Assembly: GCA_025201765.1 (NCBI GenBank)
Contig: MU623576.1
Coordinates: 1-35,806, forward strand
Length of the DNA stretch: 35,806 bases
Source: Daldinia sp. FL1419
Lineage: Eukaryota; Ascomycota; Sordariomycetes; Xylariales; Hypoxylaceae
Direction of reading: 5' to 3'
A program made the position numbers and the translations under genes. The notes under the pieces were generated by a model. That model saw nothing but the letters and a program-made list of their open reading frames with translations. It did no database searches and was not told the DNA's origin. Below are positions 1 to 11,724 of the stretch, piece after piece; position 1 is the stretch's first letter, and every line of letters starts with the position of its first letter.

Positions 1-1189
1 TAATTAATTTTTTCTTAATTAATTAAAATATATAATACCTAAATTACTTTTTATTATATTATAATATTTTTAAAATTTATTATTTTAAATTTTATTAAAT
101 TATAATTAAATTATTATATTAATATAGGTTATTTAAGGATATATTTAAATAATTTCTTTAATTTATTTATATTTTCTTAATCAAAAAAAACCTTATTATT
201 AAAAAATTAATCTCAAACCAAACTCTCTAATTATTTTCCTTATAATATTATAAAATAAAAAAATAATAAATTTTAATCATAATAAAATGATAGGAATTTG
301 GGGGAGGGTTTTTATAATAATATAAAATAATAATAATCTATTATAAAAAAAGGATTTAATAAAAAATAAAATATTATTATCATTTATATTATTATAATAA
401 AATCTTCTAAATTATCATAATAATAACTTTTCTTTACTAATTTATATTATTATATTCAAATAATATTAATTAATATTGGATTAAACATATATATAAAAGA
501 AATAACAACAAAAGTAAATAATAAATAAAATAATATAATAAGACCTATATATTTATAAATCCTAAAAAAAAGAATTATCTACTTTAAGTTTAATAGGTTT
601 AAAACCCTTATATATATAATATACTAATTATATAATACCTCCTTTACTTACTACAGGGGTCTACAATGCCTGGTAGCATACAACCATCAATTATAATTAA
701 AGAAATATGGAAAATATTAAAAGAATATTAAATTAATATTTATTTTAATTTTTCAAATGTTATTTTTTATAATATCAGAATAAATTTTAATAATTTAAAA
801 TTTTAAAACAAAATATATATTATTAAAATCATATATTATTAAATATTAATTAAAATATATTAATTTATTAATAAAGTAAAAAGATATTACAATCCAATCT
901 ACCAAATTTACAAAATAATTATAAATAAATTCCAAAATTTTGATTTAAAAATATTATAATTATAAATAATTATAAAAATAATTAATAATATAATCAATCT
1001 TAACAAATTAATTCTAATACTACTTATTTTTAACATTTATTTTTAAATTAATATAGATTTGTTACCTATACTTACTTAAACTTATTATACCTAAATAATA
1101 TAAAAAATTATAATTAAAATCAAAAAGCTTAAGTTATAATATTTATTTAAAATATATTTAATATTTATAATAACCCTAATATTACAAAA
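1..1189. other. AT-rich block, probably the upstream part of a decayed copia element
   Basis: Extremely AT-rich DNA in which the plus strand keeps some C but has almost no G. This is the same strand bias as the copia relic that follows, so the stretch is probably its upstream part (gag/integrase). I could not read a protein in it. A less mutated patch at about 645-695 stands out but was not recognised. Confidence 0.4.
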
Positions 1190-3143
1190 ACATTACCTAT
1201 ATCTTTACCTATCAATACTAAAATCTTTATCTACCAAAAAAAAGCAAATAAAAAAGCCTTTATAAAATTATTATAATTATTAACAAAAATATTATTATAA
1301 TATTTAATATATTTAAAAAACATCCATATTTTAAAATTTTTATATCAAACTTTATACCTAACTTAAAAATAATTTAATATCCATTAAAGAACTCCAAATG
1401 CAATTACCCAAACCGATATTTAATCCAAATAATTATAAAATAATCTTAAAAGAAAATTTTATATATACTAACAATCTCTTATAAATTAATATTTTATATT
1501 TTAATAATAAAAATTAAAATAATTTAACCTTAACTCTTCAATTATATATAATAAAAAAAATTATTATTATAAAAAAATCATATAAAATATTAAATATAAA
1601 AAAGTTTAATATATTATTTAATAAAGAAATTTTATAATTCAAAATATATAATATATTAATTTACCAAAAAATAATAATCTTTAAATTATAAATAATTTAT
1701 AAAATAAAGAGAAAAAATATATCTATACCTTATAAAAAATCAAAACTTATTATTCAAAACTATAACAACCTTAATAAAAGATTTATTATAATATATGCCC
1801 CTACTATCCAAAGGATAAGCCAATATCTTATTCTAACCCTAACTCTAATTCTCTAATATTAGAATATAAAAATTATAATAAAAAATATTATTATAATATA
1901 TACCCAATTTAAAATATTTATATAATAAATAATATTTATATAATTATTAATAAAATTAAAAAATAAATATTCCAAAAACATATTATTATATATTATTAAA
2001 TTATTATATAATTTAATTAAATTAAAGATATATTAATTTAAAATTTATTTATATTATTATTAATAAAAATTTAATATAAAATTATTAATATTTAATTTAT
2101 ACCTATTAATAACAAATATAATCCCATTTAAAATCATAAGTTTTTAAATAAATAATATTTTAAACATTAATATTATAAAATTCCTAATAATAAAAAACAA
2201 AACATTTACCAAAATTGAGATTAAAGCATACCCTTAAAAGATACTAAATACCAAAATTAAAGATTTTAATAATTTATATATTATTATTCATAAAAAAGAT
2301 TATAATATAATTACTATATAAAAAAAATAAATTGAAAACTTTAAATAATTAAATATAAAATTATTAGATATAATTAAGAAATTTGTAAAACAATAAATAT
2401 AAAAAATATATATTTCCTTCATTTATTAACCTAATATAACCTTTAATTATTCAATAATAACCTAATATTTAAATTCAAACCCTAAAAAAATAAAAACCTT
2501 TAATATCCAAATTAAATAATAAATAAATAATTAAATATAAAGATTTAATTATATTAACCTAAATCCCCAAAATTTACACCTATATATTTTTATTAATAAT
2601 TTATTTATAAATAATAAAAACTTAAATATATAAATTAATTATATTATTATATTAAATAATAAAAGATTAATTAACTAAAATAATAAAATTTAAATTATTA
2701 ATAATATTATTCATTAATTATTTATTAAATATAAATATATTACCTAAAATATATTTGTTAATAAAATCTATAAAAAAATCCAAAACTTTAATATCAAATA
2801 TATCATCTACCATATAATTAATACCATCTTAAAATACCTCTTATTATTTAAAGCCTTATTAATCTTATATACTAATTCTTTTTCCTTATACCAATACTTT
2901 ATCCAAATAAATAATATTAATAAAAAAAGATTAATAATTAATCTAATAACCTTATAAAAATTATATAAAAATTAAAAAATTAATAATATCTAATAAATCT
3001 ATAATATATATAATCCTATAAATATTATAATAAAAGAATTCTTAAACAAAATTATATAAATATTAATAAAAAATAATTAGATTAATTTATAATTAAAAAG
3101 ATAAATAAAATAAGAATTGGATATTAAATTTATAACATAATTA
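1190..3143 (+). pseudogene. Ty1/copia retrotransposon pol relic (reverse transcriptase to RNase H)
   Basis: Read on the plus strand, this stretch keeps the order of a fungal copia polyprotein. Frame 2 (1190 to about 1440) shifts once, and a single frame then runs from about 1443 to the stop near 3140. Visible landmarks are YAPTIQRISQ at about 1791 (the PTIQR motif of the reverse transcriptase), the catalytic GLQTDD region at about 2139-2165 with both aspartates now AAT (Asn), and an RNase H-like end with TNSFSLYQ at 2871. Most in-frame stops fall where Trp is expected (G to A), while many CAA Gln codons survive. The gene is dead. The assignment rests on remembered family motifs, not an alignment, but several independent blocks agree in order and frame. 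Confidence 0.8.
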
Positions 3144-3385
3144 TAAAAAAAATAAAATAAATAATAATTATATAACTTATATACCTTAATATGGCATATT
3201 ATAATTAAAAAATACTTATATATCTAATATTATATAAGGACAGGTTTCCCACCTTTTTCTTTCTTAAATAACTTTCTTTTTTAAATAACTTTAATATATT
3301 AATCTTACCCCAATTATTATTTACTTTATTATTATTTTACTTTTATTTTACATACATACCTACCAACAAAATCATTAACTTTTAA

Positions 3386-3874
3386 AACCATAAAAATTCA
3401 TATAATAAAAGTGTAAAATTCAAAACATATCCTATAAGAATTCCTGTTCAATTAAAGTTCCTATTTAATTAAAGTTCATATTCAATATAAATAAACTTCC
3501 AAAAATTATTTTCCTATTTAATCAATTTAAATTCTTAAAAATAAAATTATTAATTTTTAAAACCATAAAATTTTATATAATAAAAGTATAAAATTAAGAT
3601 ATATCTTATAAAAACTATTAAAGCTTATACTTAATATAAATAAATCTTTAACAATTATTTTCTTATCTAATCAACTTAAATTCTTATTAATGAAAAAGAT
3701 ATACTTAATTATAAATATTTTTTTAAACTTTAAATTTTTAATATGTTTTTTTTACCCCTTATTAATTTATCAATTATTTTATTAATTCTTATTAATTTTT
3801 TATTAATTTCTTATTAATTTCACATAATAATTTATAAAAAACTTTTTAATATAATATATTAGATTTCATCTTGG
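3386..3874 (+). repeat. Repeat B, copy B0 (3' part only)
   Basis: The last part of a long dispersed repeat, here called B. It has about two array units, then the conserved tail (ATTAATGAAAAAGATAT onward, a run of TTATTAATT words, and the end TTAGATTTCATCTTGG). The same tail occurs near 6000-6205, 18180-18380 and, reversed, 26718-26960. The 5' part is missing or unrecognisable here. Confidence 0.65.
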
Positions 3875-4049
3875 ATAATTAATATTATATTTCAATAATT
3901 CATATATCAAAATTATAAACCATAAATAAAACACCGCTCAATCTTAAAATTAAATCCAGGACGAAGCCGGTAGCCAAAAGTGTAATTTAATTCCAATAGG
4001 AAGCGGACGAAGTCCGGGTATCAAATAAGTGTAATTTATTTAAATTATT

Positions 4050-4154
4050 TTTAATAGATTTAATAGATTTAATAGATTTAATAGATTTAATAGATTTAAT
4101 AGATTTAATAGATTTAATAGATTTAATAGATTTAATAGATTTAATAGATTTAAT
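4050..4154 (+). repeat. 9-bp minisatellite (TTTAATAGA)n
   Basis: Eleven perfect, contiguous copies of TTTAATAGA plus six further bases. Two less mutated patches just upstream (about 3953-4022) carry GGACGAAGTCC-like words also seen at about 4480 and, reversed, at about 27630. Confidence 0.95.
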
Positions 4155-4384
4155 TTGATTTAAATAAGTTTTTAAATTATTATATTTTATGTTTTTAATT
4201 AAATTTCTTTTTTAATTATTTTTATAATTGAGTCACCCTAATTACATAAGTTTTTTTTGTTTTTTAAAGGGGGGGGGGTTTTTATAGAGGGTTGTAATGT
4301 AATTATGTAATTGAAGCTGTAAGATTTTATTAGCCTCCATAGAACCAACCCTTCTAAGGTTTTCATAGGCTTTTTAAAATATAA

Positions 4385-6000
4385 ATAGGCCTTCAGAAGT
4401 TGTTTTCTTATTTGATCAGTTTAAATTCTTAAATATAAAATTATTAGTTTTTTTATAGCAATAAGTTGGGGTGATAGGGCTAGGACGAAGTCCACCAATC
4501 TAATTTTTTTAATTAAGGTTTTTATAGGTTTTTTAATATATAAATAAGTTTTTAAGAATTGTTTTCTTATTTGATCAGTTTAAGTTCTCAAACATAAAAT
4601 TGTTAATTTTTGATAGAGATTTGTACGATAAAATTGTAGGGTATATCCTGCAAAAACTATTAAAACTCATATTTAATATAAATAAGCCCTTAAATGTTGA
4701 TTTTTGTTTGATTAGTTCCAATTCTCAAGCATAGAATTATCAGTTTTTTCATAGAGTTTTGTACGGTAAAATTGCAGGGCATATCCTGCAGGAGTTATTA
4801 GAGTTCTTGTTTAATATATAAACCCTTAAATATTAATTTTTATTTGATTAGCTCCAGTTCTCAAGCATAGAATCATCAGTTTTCTATAGAGCTTCATATG
4901 ATAAAACCGCAGGGCATATCCTACAGGAGTTCTTATTTAATTAAAATTTATATTCAATATAAATAAGTCTTTAGAAATTGTTTTCTTATTTGATCAGCTT
5001 AAGTTCTCAAGAATAGAATTGTTAGGTTTTGATAGAGATTTATACAATAAAACTGCAGGGTATATCTTGTAGGAGCTATTAAAGCTTATGCTTAATATAA
5101 ATAAGCCTTTAGAAGTTGTTTTTTTATTTGATCAACTGAAATTAAAATACACCCAATTATTAGTTTTTTTATAGAAATTTATACAATAAAATGTAGGGCA
5201 TATCCTGCAAAAGCTATTAAAGTTCCTGGTTAACATAAATAAACCTTAGAAGTTATTTTTTTGTTTGATTAGCTTAAGTTTTTTATAGAACTTTGTACGA
5301 TAAAACTGCAGGACATGTCCTACAAAAGCTTTTATTTAATTAAAACTCCTATTTAATATAAATAAACTTCTAGAAATTGTTTTTTTATTTGATTAGTTTA
5401 AGTTAGGATACATTCGATTATCAGTTTTTTTATAGAGCTTCATACAATAAAACTATAAGGTATATCCTGCAGGAGCTTTTGTTTAATTAGAGTTTTTGTT
5501 TAATTAAAGCTTTTGTTTAATTAGAGGTTATATTTAATATAAATAGGCTTTTAGAAGTTGTTTATTTATTTGATTAGTTTAAGTTCTTAAGTATAGAATT
5601 ATTAATTTTTTTATAAAGATTTGTACGATAAAAGTATAGGGTTAAGGCATATTTTACAAAAATTATTTGAGCTTTTTAAAAATTATTTTTTTATTTAATC
5701 AATTTAAGTTCTCAAGTATAAAATCATCAATTTTTAAAATTATAAAATTTTGTACGATAAAAATATAGGGTTAGGGTATATCTTGCAAAAACTTTTATTC
5801 AATTAGAGTTTTTGTTTAATATAAATAAATTTCTAGAAGTTATTTTCTTATTTAATTAGCTTAAGTTCTCAAGGATAAAATTGTTAATTTTTAAAACTAA
5901 AGAATTTTGTATAATAAAAATGTAGGGTTAGGGTATATCTTACAAAAACTATTAGAATTTTTTTAGAAGTTGTTTTCCTATCTAATCAGCTTAAATTCTT
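4385..6000 (+). repeat. Tandem array of about 125-180-bp units inside B1
   Basis: About 12 diverged units. Each carries TTGTTTTCTTATTTGATCAG, then a 'TTTGTACGATAAAA' word, then 'GCAGGGCATATCCTGCAGGAGC' variants (abridged), then a return to AATATAAATAAGCC. TTTGATCAG-type words recur near 4411, 4570, 4707, 4843, 4988, 5127, 5263, 5387, 5568, 5693, 5850 and 5980. Spacing varies partly because short TTTAATTA-type sub-repeats are present in different numbers. The units resemble parts of LTR-A. Confidence 0.8.
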
Positions 6001-6205
6001 ATTAATGAAAAGGATATATTTAATTATAAATATTTTTTTAAACTTTAAATTTTTAGTGTGGTTTTTTACCTCTTATTAGCTTATTAATCATTTTATTAAC
6101 TTTTATCAACTCTTATCAACTCTTATTAATTATTATTAATTATTTATTAATTTTTTATTAATTTTTTATTAATTTCATATAGTAATTTATTGGAAAGTTT
6201 TAGTA

Positions 6206-6599
6206 TCCCTCGAGGTGCGAGAGTGGCACAGTGGGGCGGGCTAAGATTTTACTAGTAGTTTGATTGGTCCAAAAGCTCATATACAACGAAAATAGCCTCA
6301 CCTAATACCATAAAAATCTATTCAACACAACAAAACACCTGATTTTAAATTATAATAAATAATAATTAATATTAATACATACATATTTAATTATATTTTA
6401 TTATAATAATTTTTTTAACTTATATTTCTAACGTTTTTGCTGTTAAAAGTCTGTTATATTAATTTGTAAAACTGGTAAATGCTGGTACTTATGGCACAAG
6501 CAAAATTTAATGCAAAAGCATGTAGTTACATTTCAGCAATTTCTGATTGGACACAACTTTTAGCGCCCCCCCACTGTGCCACTCTCGCACCTCGAGGGA
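6206..6599. mobile_element. 394-bp TIR element (MITE), TA-flanked
   Basis: Its ends are perfect 31-bp inverted repeats, 6206-6236 and 6569-6599, starting TCCCTCGAGGTGCGAGAGTG. The similarity continues imperfectly inward (GGGCTAA region). TA flanks it at 6204-6205 and 6600-6601, as expected for the Tc1/mariner superfamily. The interior is AT-rich and has no transposase, so the element is non-autonomous. It interrupts the 3' end of repeat copy B1. Confidence 0.85.
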
Positions 6600-6782
6600 T
6601 AATATATTGGATTTCGTCCTGGACAAACATCCCCTAAAATCCCAATAAGAACCACCATAAATGCACACCATAAAACTTCCCCCTTCTTCACCATTACCCC
6701 ATCGTACAATAGGGTACCACAACTAGATATTTACTACTCTAAACAAAACCTAAAAGTCCCCATTTCAAATACCTAAAGGCAG

Positions 6783-8517
6783 TTACCCTCTTTCGTGGTC
6801 CTGCTCTGTTAGCGTCTTTTGGTCCCTTCGCCATACAAGCCACCAGGAAGTCAAGATTGCTACGATACCCAGGCTTAGAAATCCAAGACAAATACCATAC
6901 GAGGCATGGTATGATGGTCCAAACACTGTGCTGTAGACATGCGGACCTGCGATGCCGCTAAACTGTGCCATTGCGTTCGTCCATCCGATACCTAATCCGG
7001 ACGCAACCGTCCCCCTGAGCGCTCGAATACGCTCCGGCCATATCACTGGATACGCCGAGCCTGCGCATGACACGGCGACAATCAAGAATATATACCTCAC
7101 CACTGCATTATCAACCGTGAATAAAATTATGTAGCAAACAATAATCGCCGACTCGACTGGAAAGTTGTTAGTGTCCCTAATGATATAACTCATAGCTAGC
7201 CCGTTAATCCATACTCACTTGCAACGGCAGCGGTCCACGGCCTAATGACCTCCTTATGTAAGAAGTAGCCCAGGACGTTCAAGAAGAAGAACGCGGATAT
7301 ATACGGAGGCTACAATGTGACGTGTCAGATACCAACCAGACATAAAACGTAGGTCGCAGACAGATTCATGACCTTACAATATTCATTAGCTGCGAGTTGG
7401 AGGTTGTCGTGAATCCCAATTCGTAAATCACAGTTGGCAGTGCTGTCCCAACGCCAAACCCCCCAATTCCATGACAAATCCAATACAAAGAAAATGTGTA
7501 GAAAGAAGGCTCTTGAACGAGTCCATTCAGGGATTCAAAATCCCAGTGTCCTCTTCTTCCTGAGGGGGCAGCTATCCCGAGACGATCTTGTAAAAACCCT
7601 CGCTCCTCGTCTGTGAGCATCCGAGCCGTCTCGGGATAGTCTGGTAGCCACAATGCTCCCGTCGAGAGAACAATGGCGGGCAAACCTTCAATCAAGAAAA
7701 GCCACCGCCAGCCAGCAAGACCCCCTATTCCATCCTAGCCATCAGCTTGTCAGTATGGGTGCTTGCTATTCAGGAGCACTAGCCATCGGATGACAAGGTA
7801 GACAAAGATAGCAAGGCTAAATAGGACTACTGACCATAAAACCAATAGCATATGCAAGCAGGCCGCTCACCGCCGGGGAAAGTTGGCCTAGCGAGTAGAA
7901 AATAGCAATTCTTTGTGGCATCTCGACAGGCTTATACCAGAAGGCCATGTGGTATAATACAGCAGGATAGAACCCGGCTTCAGCTAGCCCAATCGCGAAC
8001 CGCACACACATCATCTATAATTTTCATTGTCAATAACCGTCCCGAAACCTGGGGCTCTCTGTGTCCAGGTACTTACACCCGCAAAATCCTGCGCCGCGGC
8101 GGACGAGCAGGCAGATATTCCCCAGCCGAGAATGAGAATAAACATCCATCTTGAGGGTGAAAACACTTTCATAGCGAGGGTATTCGTGGGCTCGAATATC
8201 ATGTAGCTATATGAGAATATAGACAAAGTCCAGGCCCATTGAGAAGGACTTAGCCCCAGCTGCTTCTTGATGCCTGTGCCATTCTCAAGATTAATGATGG
8301 CTGCGTTCGAATAGTTCGAAGAGTCGATGACCCTAAAGACATAAACTAATGAATAAAAACCGACTAGCCAAAGATCTATTTTCTTCATCACAGCCCTCTC
8401 GAGCCTCAAGTTAGCGGCGGGCGACTCTTGACCCATTACAATATCAATGCCAGTATCGCGTTCCGAGACCGCCGTATCATCGACTTTTACATCCACTTGG
8501 TTATTATTGGAAGCCAT
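6783..8517 (-). CDS. MFS transporter, Dal5/allantoate permease (anion:cation symporter) type
   Basis: Five exons give an intact 480-residue protein: 8517-8077, 8014-7835, 7734-7378, 7309-7219 and 7156-6783, with introns of 62, 100, 68 and 62 nt, all GT-AG. The last intron has CTAAC before its acceptor. Family hallmarks are the cytosolic N-terminus (about 50 residues), IDSSNYSNAAI at 64-74 after the first membrane segment (usually LDRSNIGNA), VRFAIGLAEAGFYPAVLYH at 151-169, the GWRWLF block early in exon 3, and a final membrane segment ending VWRRDQK. Such proteins import small anionic organic or N/S compounds by proton symport at the plasma membrane; the substrate cannot be told from sequence. 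It is divergent from the 2OG oxygenase, which suggests a shared pathway. The ATG is the first in the exon-1 frame, with G at -3 and +4. The stop lies 160 bp from the RIP-affected repeat B1, but the reading frame is undamaged. Confidence 0.9.
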
Positions 8518-8540
8518 AACCGTATATTTTCCCAGTTAGT

Positions 8541-8542
<2 letters not shown>

Positions 8543-8580
<38 letters not shown>
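8543..8580. repeat. (GT)19 microsatellite in the transporter leader
   Basis: Nineteen perfect GT repeats, ending 25 bp upstream of the transporter ATG, so (AC)19 on the transcribed strand. It probably lies in the 5' UTR or core promoter. Confidence 0.95.
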
Positions 8581-8583
<3 letters not shown>

Positions 8584-9377
8584 CAATCTTATCCGAAGTA
8601 GGTAACCTATAGCAATGCTATGAATGATTCTCGCCTGGTATCTCGGAAAGGTGCAGTGTCGGACAGGTGAGGTCGGTCTAAAGAACCAGAAGAGATAAAT
8701 AATACCTAGACAGCAGGGCTGGTGGTAAAAATCTTTACCATAGGTAGGTAGATGAACATGGCCCGAAAACCCATATTAAAGGGTCTGACGGTAGTTTACC
8801 AAGCTTGAGATAGACATAACCTCTATTGCGTTATCGAATCACATCATGGGTGTATATCAAAATTAAAAGAAAAGCCCTGCTACAGTAGAACACATGCTCT
8901 AGGATGCTAGGTGAGAGCAATCGGACTTAATAGACTAACCGTTCTCATTTGGAACCTCCGTGACATGGGCGAAGGGGGGACAACCGGCCTCGGATAACAC
9001 TCAATTTTGGCGTAAGCCATCAACTACCGCAAAATTCTAAACGTGACGGAGGGGCACCGGATAAATTTCAGGTCCCTAATAGGTATTCCAGCAGTTCCTT
9101 TTACCTCATTGATGGATTCTCAAGCACGCCTACGATGAGGCAGATGAGGACACAGAGCACGCAACTGCCCCCGCAGCCATCCTAGGACAATTCGACCAAT
9201 CGCATTACCTACAAGCACATGCGCTGTACTCCTTGGAAAATCACATATAATAGAATACGTTGACTAAATATTGTTACAAAGATGAATTGAGAGGGTATAT
9301 GTCTTATTTGGTATAAGTCGTCTCTACCTATCCAAGCTAGACGGTGAGATCCTCCCTTATTTCCATGAGGAAGGCAT

Positions 9378-9471
9378 AACGAAGAAGAAAAGAAGAAATA
9401 GGTAGTTGTCTAAAAAAAGGAAAAAAAGGAAAAAAGAAAAGAAAAAAAAAAAAGAAGAAAAAAAGAGGTCA
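9378..9471 (+). promoter_or_regulatory. Purine-rich (A/G) tract before the oxygenase start
   Basis: Nearly pure A/G sequence (GAAGAAG, AAAAAAGG, AAAAGAAAA words) ends about 14 nt before the ATG at 9486. It most likely belongs to the 5' leader or core promoter of the oxygenase gene. No initiator could be assigned. Confidence 0.5.
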
Positions 9472-9485
9472 CTAAGTCAATCAGA

Positions 9486-10743
9486 ATGGCCCCTATCCCT
9501 ATCGAGACGCCAGCAGCAAGTCAATCACACAATAGCAAAGTCATCGTGAAACCATGGATTCGGCCAAATACAACTTCGGAGAGTCTTCAATATGCAGAAC
9601 TGCCCAAGATCGACCTGTCGCGATTTGACAAACCTGGCGGCAAGCAAGAGCTTGCTGGACAACTCTACGATGCCGTCACTAAAGTTGGTTTCTGGTCTGT
9701 AGTGAATACGGGCATTGATGACGAACGTGTGCTCCGCCAGTTTAGCATCGGGAACGCATTTTTCAAGGAACCATTGGAGGAGAAAAGACGATTTCCGTGC
9801 AACTTCGCCGAAGGGGAATACTTTGGTTATAGAGAGAATTCCCGGTGGATCGGGGATACGGGAATCAAGGAAAACGTGGAAATGCTGAATATCCCCAAGG
9901 CTATTCCAGCCTTTGGTGATATTGGGAAGCACCGAATTGTCGAACAAAGTTGGGATGAGATTGCGTCTTTTCATAGAGATTTATTCGACAAAGTCGTTCT
10001 TAAGCTCTTCGTGCTCATTTCTATCATCCTCGAGCTTCCAGAGAACTATCTAGCCGACGCACATGCATACGATGAGGAGTCAGATGACCACCTCCGATAC
10101 ATGATCTACAACGTAAGAAGTCAGGGAGAATGGGATAAGGCCCAAGCCTATTCCAAGGGTGGCCATACCGACTTCGGTAGCCTAACGCTACTATTCTCCC
10201 AGCACGTTGCTGGGCTACAAATCAGAACACCAGAGGGCGAGTGGAAATATGTCAGTCCCGTAGAGGGAGGCAGTAAGTCAAATCCTCGACCAACCATTGT
10301 CTCATACCTACTAATATAGGAGGGGCGTTGTTTAAGTCACTTGCAACGCAGCGGACACTTTGACATTCCTAACCAACGGTAAATACTAAACTTCCAATGC
10401 CAACCACACGAGTCAGGAACTGACCAGACTATAAGGATTCATCAAGTCAACTATTCACCGCGTGGTAACACCTCCGAAAGACCAAATCAATATTCCGCGC
10501 CTTGGTCTACTTTATTTCAATAGGCCTGGAGCCAATACGCCTATGAAGACAGTCCCATCTCCGCTGCTGGGCCGTTTAGGATTAATACCGGCAGAAGATA
10601 AAGACCCGAACAAGCCGGTAGTTACCGGGACGGAGTACGTGAGAGCACGAGTCAAGGATGTGCATAATAAAGCTGTGCTTGAGAAGCGAGAGGGGACTTC
10701 TTTTGATTTTGAAGGATTGAGCGTGCAAAACTATTACAATTAA
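9486..10743 (+). CDS. 2-oxoglutarate/Fe(II)-dependent oxygenase, isopenicillin N synthase-like
   Basis: Three exons (9486-10272, 10337-10378, 10436-10743) encode 378 residues. Introns are 64 and 57 nt. The first uses the AAG acceptor at 10334-10336, not the TATAG right after its CTAAT branch site, because only that choice restores the conserved TCNAADTLTFLTNG. The N-terminal DIOX_N-like domain is about 39-150 and the catalytic double-stranded beta-helix about 203-310. The iron ligands are visible as His227 and Asp229 (GGHTDFGSLTLLF) and His284 (STIHRVV). The expected 2-oxoglutarate-binding Arg298 is present, but the usual RxS is RLG here. Family members oxidise (hydroxylate, desaturate or ring-close) small molecules with O2 and 2-oxoglutarate in the cytosol; the substrate is unknown. 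The start has A at -3 and GCC next. The neighbouring divergent transporter suggests joint handling of one compound. Confidence 0.9.
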
Positions 10744-11724
10744 TTAGGTAGACCACGGCTGAAGATCCTCATAGGTAGTTCTATCAACAAAAGAAACATC
10801 TACCCCTATTTAGATATACAGGTATCCCCTTAGTCCACCAAGTTGCTCCTATGTCAAATCAGGATATAGCATCGTAGTTTATCATTATATAGATACAACA
10901 AGTGGACTTCGACGTGGCGATGACTGAAATTTCACCACCTATCGTTGGGATCAAGTTAGTCCAAGTCGTACTAAGAGAGATAGATACCTACCTAGGTATG
11001 TAATGGGGACTATATATCGGGATATAATCGAACAGGTGAACTTCGAGATCCACCCCCCCCCTCTCTCCTCTCTCTCAATACGTATATTGGAAAGCGGGAA
11101 AGATAAATCATATATAGGTATATATGTATTTGCGAAATGTATTTGCGAAAATAAAATGTAAAATCAACAAGGACTTCTTCGACACCAAATACCGGGCCTA
11201 AACACTACAAAAGAAAGAAAAAGTAATACGGCGTCAACGAGTCTTCATAGATATATGACGTTACCCAGATATGTCGGCTGTTACTGTCCTTTTAAACTTC
11301 TCGGATTAATATGACGTCCTTTGGATACGGGGACGGCACGTAATACTAATTGTCGTGGCATTGCATCGAATATTACCTATACCTGTTACGAGACGGACCA
11401 AGAAACGAAGAACTCTGGACTACCTACTATAGAACTCCAGAGCTCTTACGTATAGGAAACAAGTCCTAATAATGTCAACTATCGAGTCCCGCACAGCTAT
11501 ATAAGCTACGGAGGCATATTGGAACTACGCCAGGGAGAAACCAAGGAGAAACAATATATCTCAATATGTTATATAAGCCTCGGCCATAAAACTTTCTCAA
11601 ACTTCCTCACCTCTCTTATTCCGTCCTTCTATTTGTCTACTCTCTCGTCGCTCCCTCGCATATACAATCTAACAGGGCAAAACACAGTACAGCACAAGCG
11701 ACATTCACGACTACGAGGGTAAAG
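10744..11724. other. Intergenic spacer between the oxygenase and the reductase pseudogene
   Basis: Ordinary base composition with no credible gene. It contains a C/T-rich stretch at 11050-11078, a 13-14-bp direct repeat (ATGTATTTGCGAA, about 11125-11150) and several TAGGTA/TACCTA words, which also recur upstream of the oxygenase. The reading frame at 11519-11722 does not start with ATG and resembles nothing I know. Confidence 0.6.

Larger units (their letters stand above)
4173..6622 (+). repeat. Repeat B, copy B1 (full length, split by a MITE)
   Basis: The most complete copy of repeat B. It starts with an AAATTATT-type end and TTTTTAATTAAATTTC, then a GAGTCACCCTAATTACATAA block, then a long tandem array, then the conserved tail ending GGATTTCGTCCTGG at 6622. 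The MITE at 6206-6599 lies inside its last 25 bp. Without the MITE this copy is about 2.05 kb, against about 1.8 kb for B2 and 1.29 kb for B4. Most of the difference lies in the number of array units. No coding relic was recognised, so the element class is unknown. Confidence 0.7.
8518..9485. promoter_or_regulatory. Shared upstream region of the divergent transporter and oxygenase genes
   Basis: The 968 bp between two start codons pointing apart must hold both promoters. GATAA words lie at 8694-8698, 8993-8997 and 9060-9064, with TTATC at 8589-8593 and 8831-8835. Two fit the fungal HGATAR consensus for nitrogen GATA factors (8693-8698 and the reverse of 8831-8836). The number is only modestly above chance, so nitrogen control is a hint. 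No TATA box could be fixed. Confidence 0.35.

Noticed and set aside
4050..6000. CRISPR array
   Set aside because: The 9-bp repeat is contiguous without spacers, the longer units are themselves similar throughout, and the organism is eukaryotic.
1..6200. Mitochondrial DNA as the source of the AT-rich flanks
   Set aside because: The flanks hold nuclear-type LTR, LINE and Fot1 relics with transition decay and are joined to intron-containing nuclear genes.
4173..6622. Repeat B as a Helitron (ends CTGG, matching CTRR; no clear target duplication)
   Set aside because: The 5' end is not TC, the sequence before CTGG can form only a 3-bp stem, insertion is not between A and T, and no Rep/helicase relic is seen.
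6507..6722. 71-aa minus-strand reading frame
   Set aside because: It runs across the right TIR of the MITE and the end of repeat B1 and resembles no protein; a chance frame.
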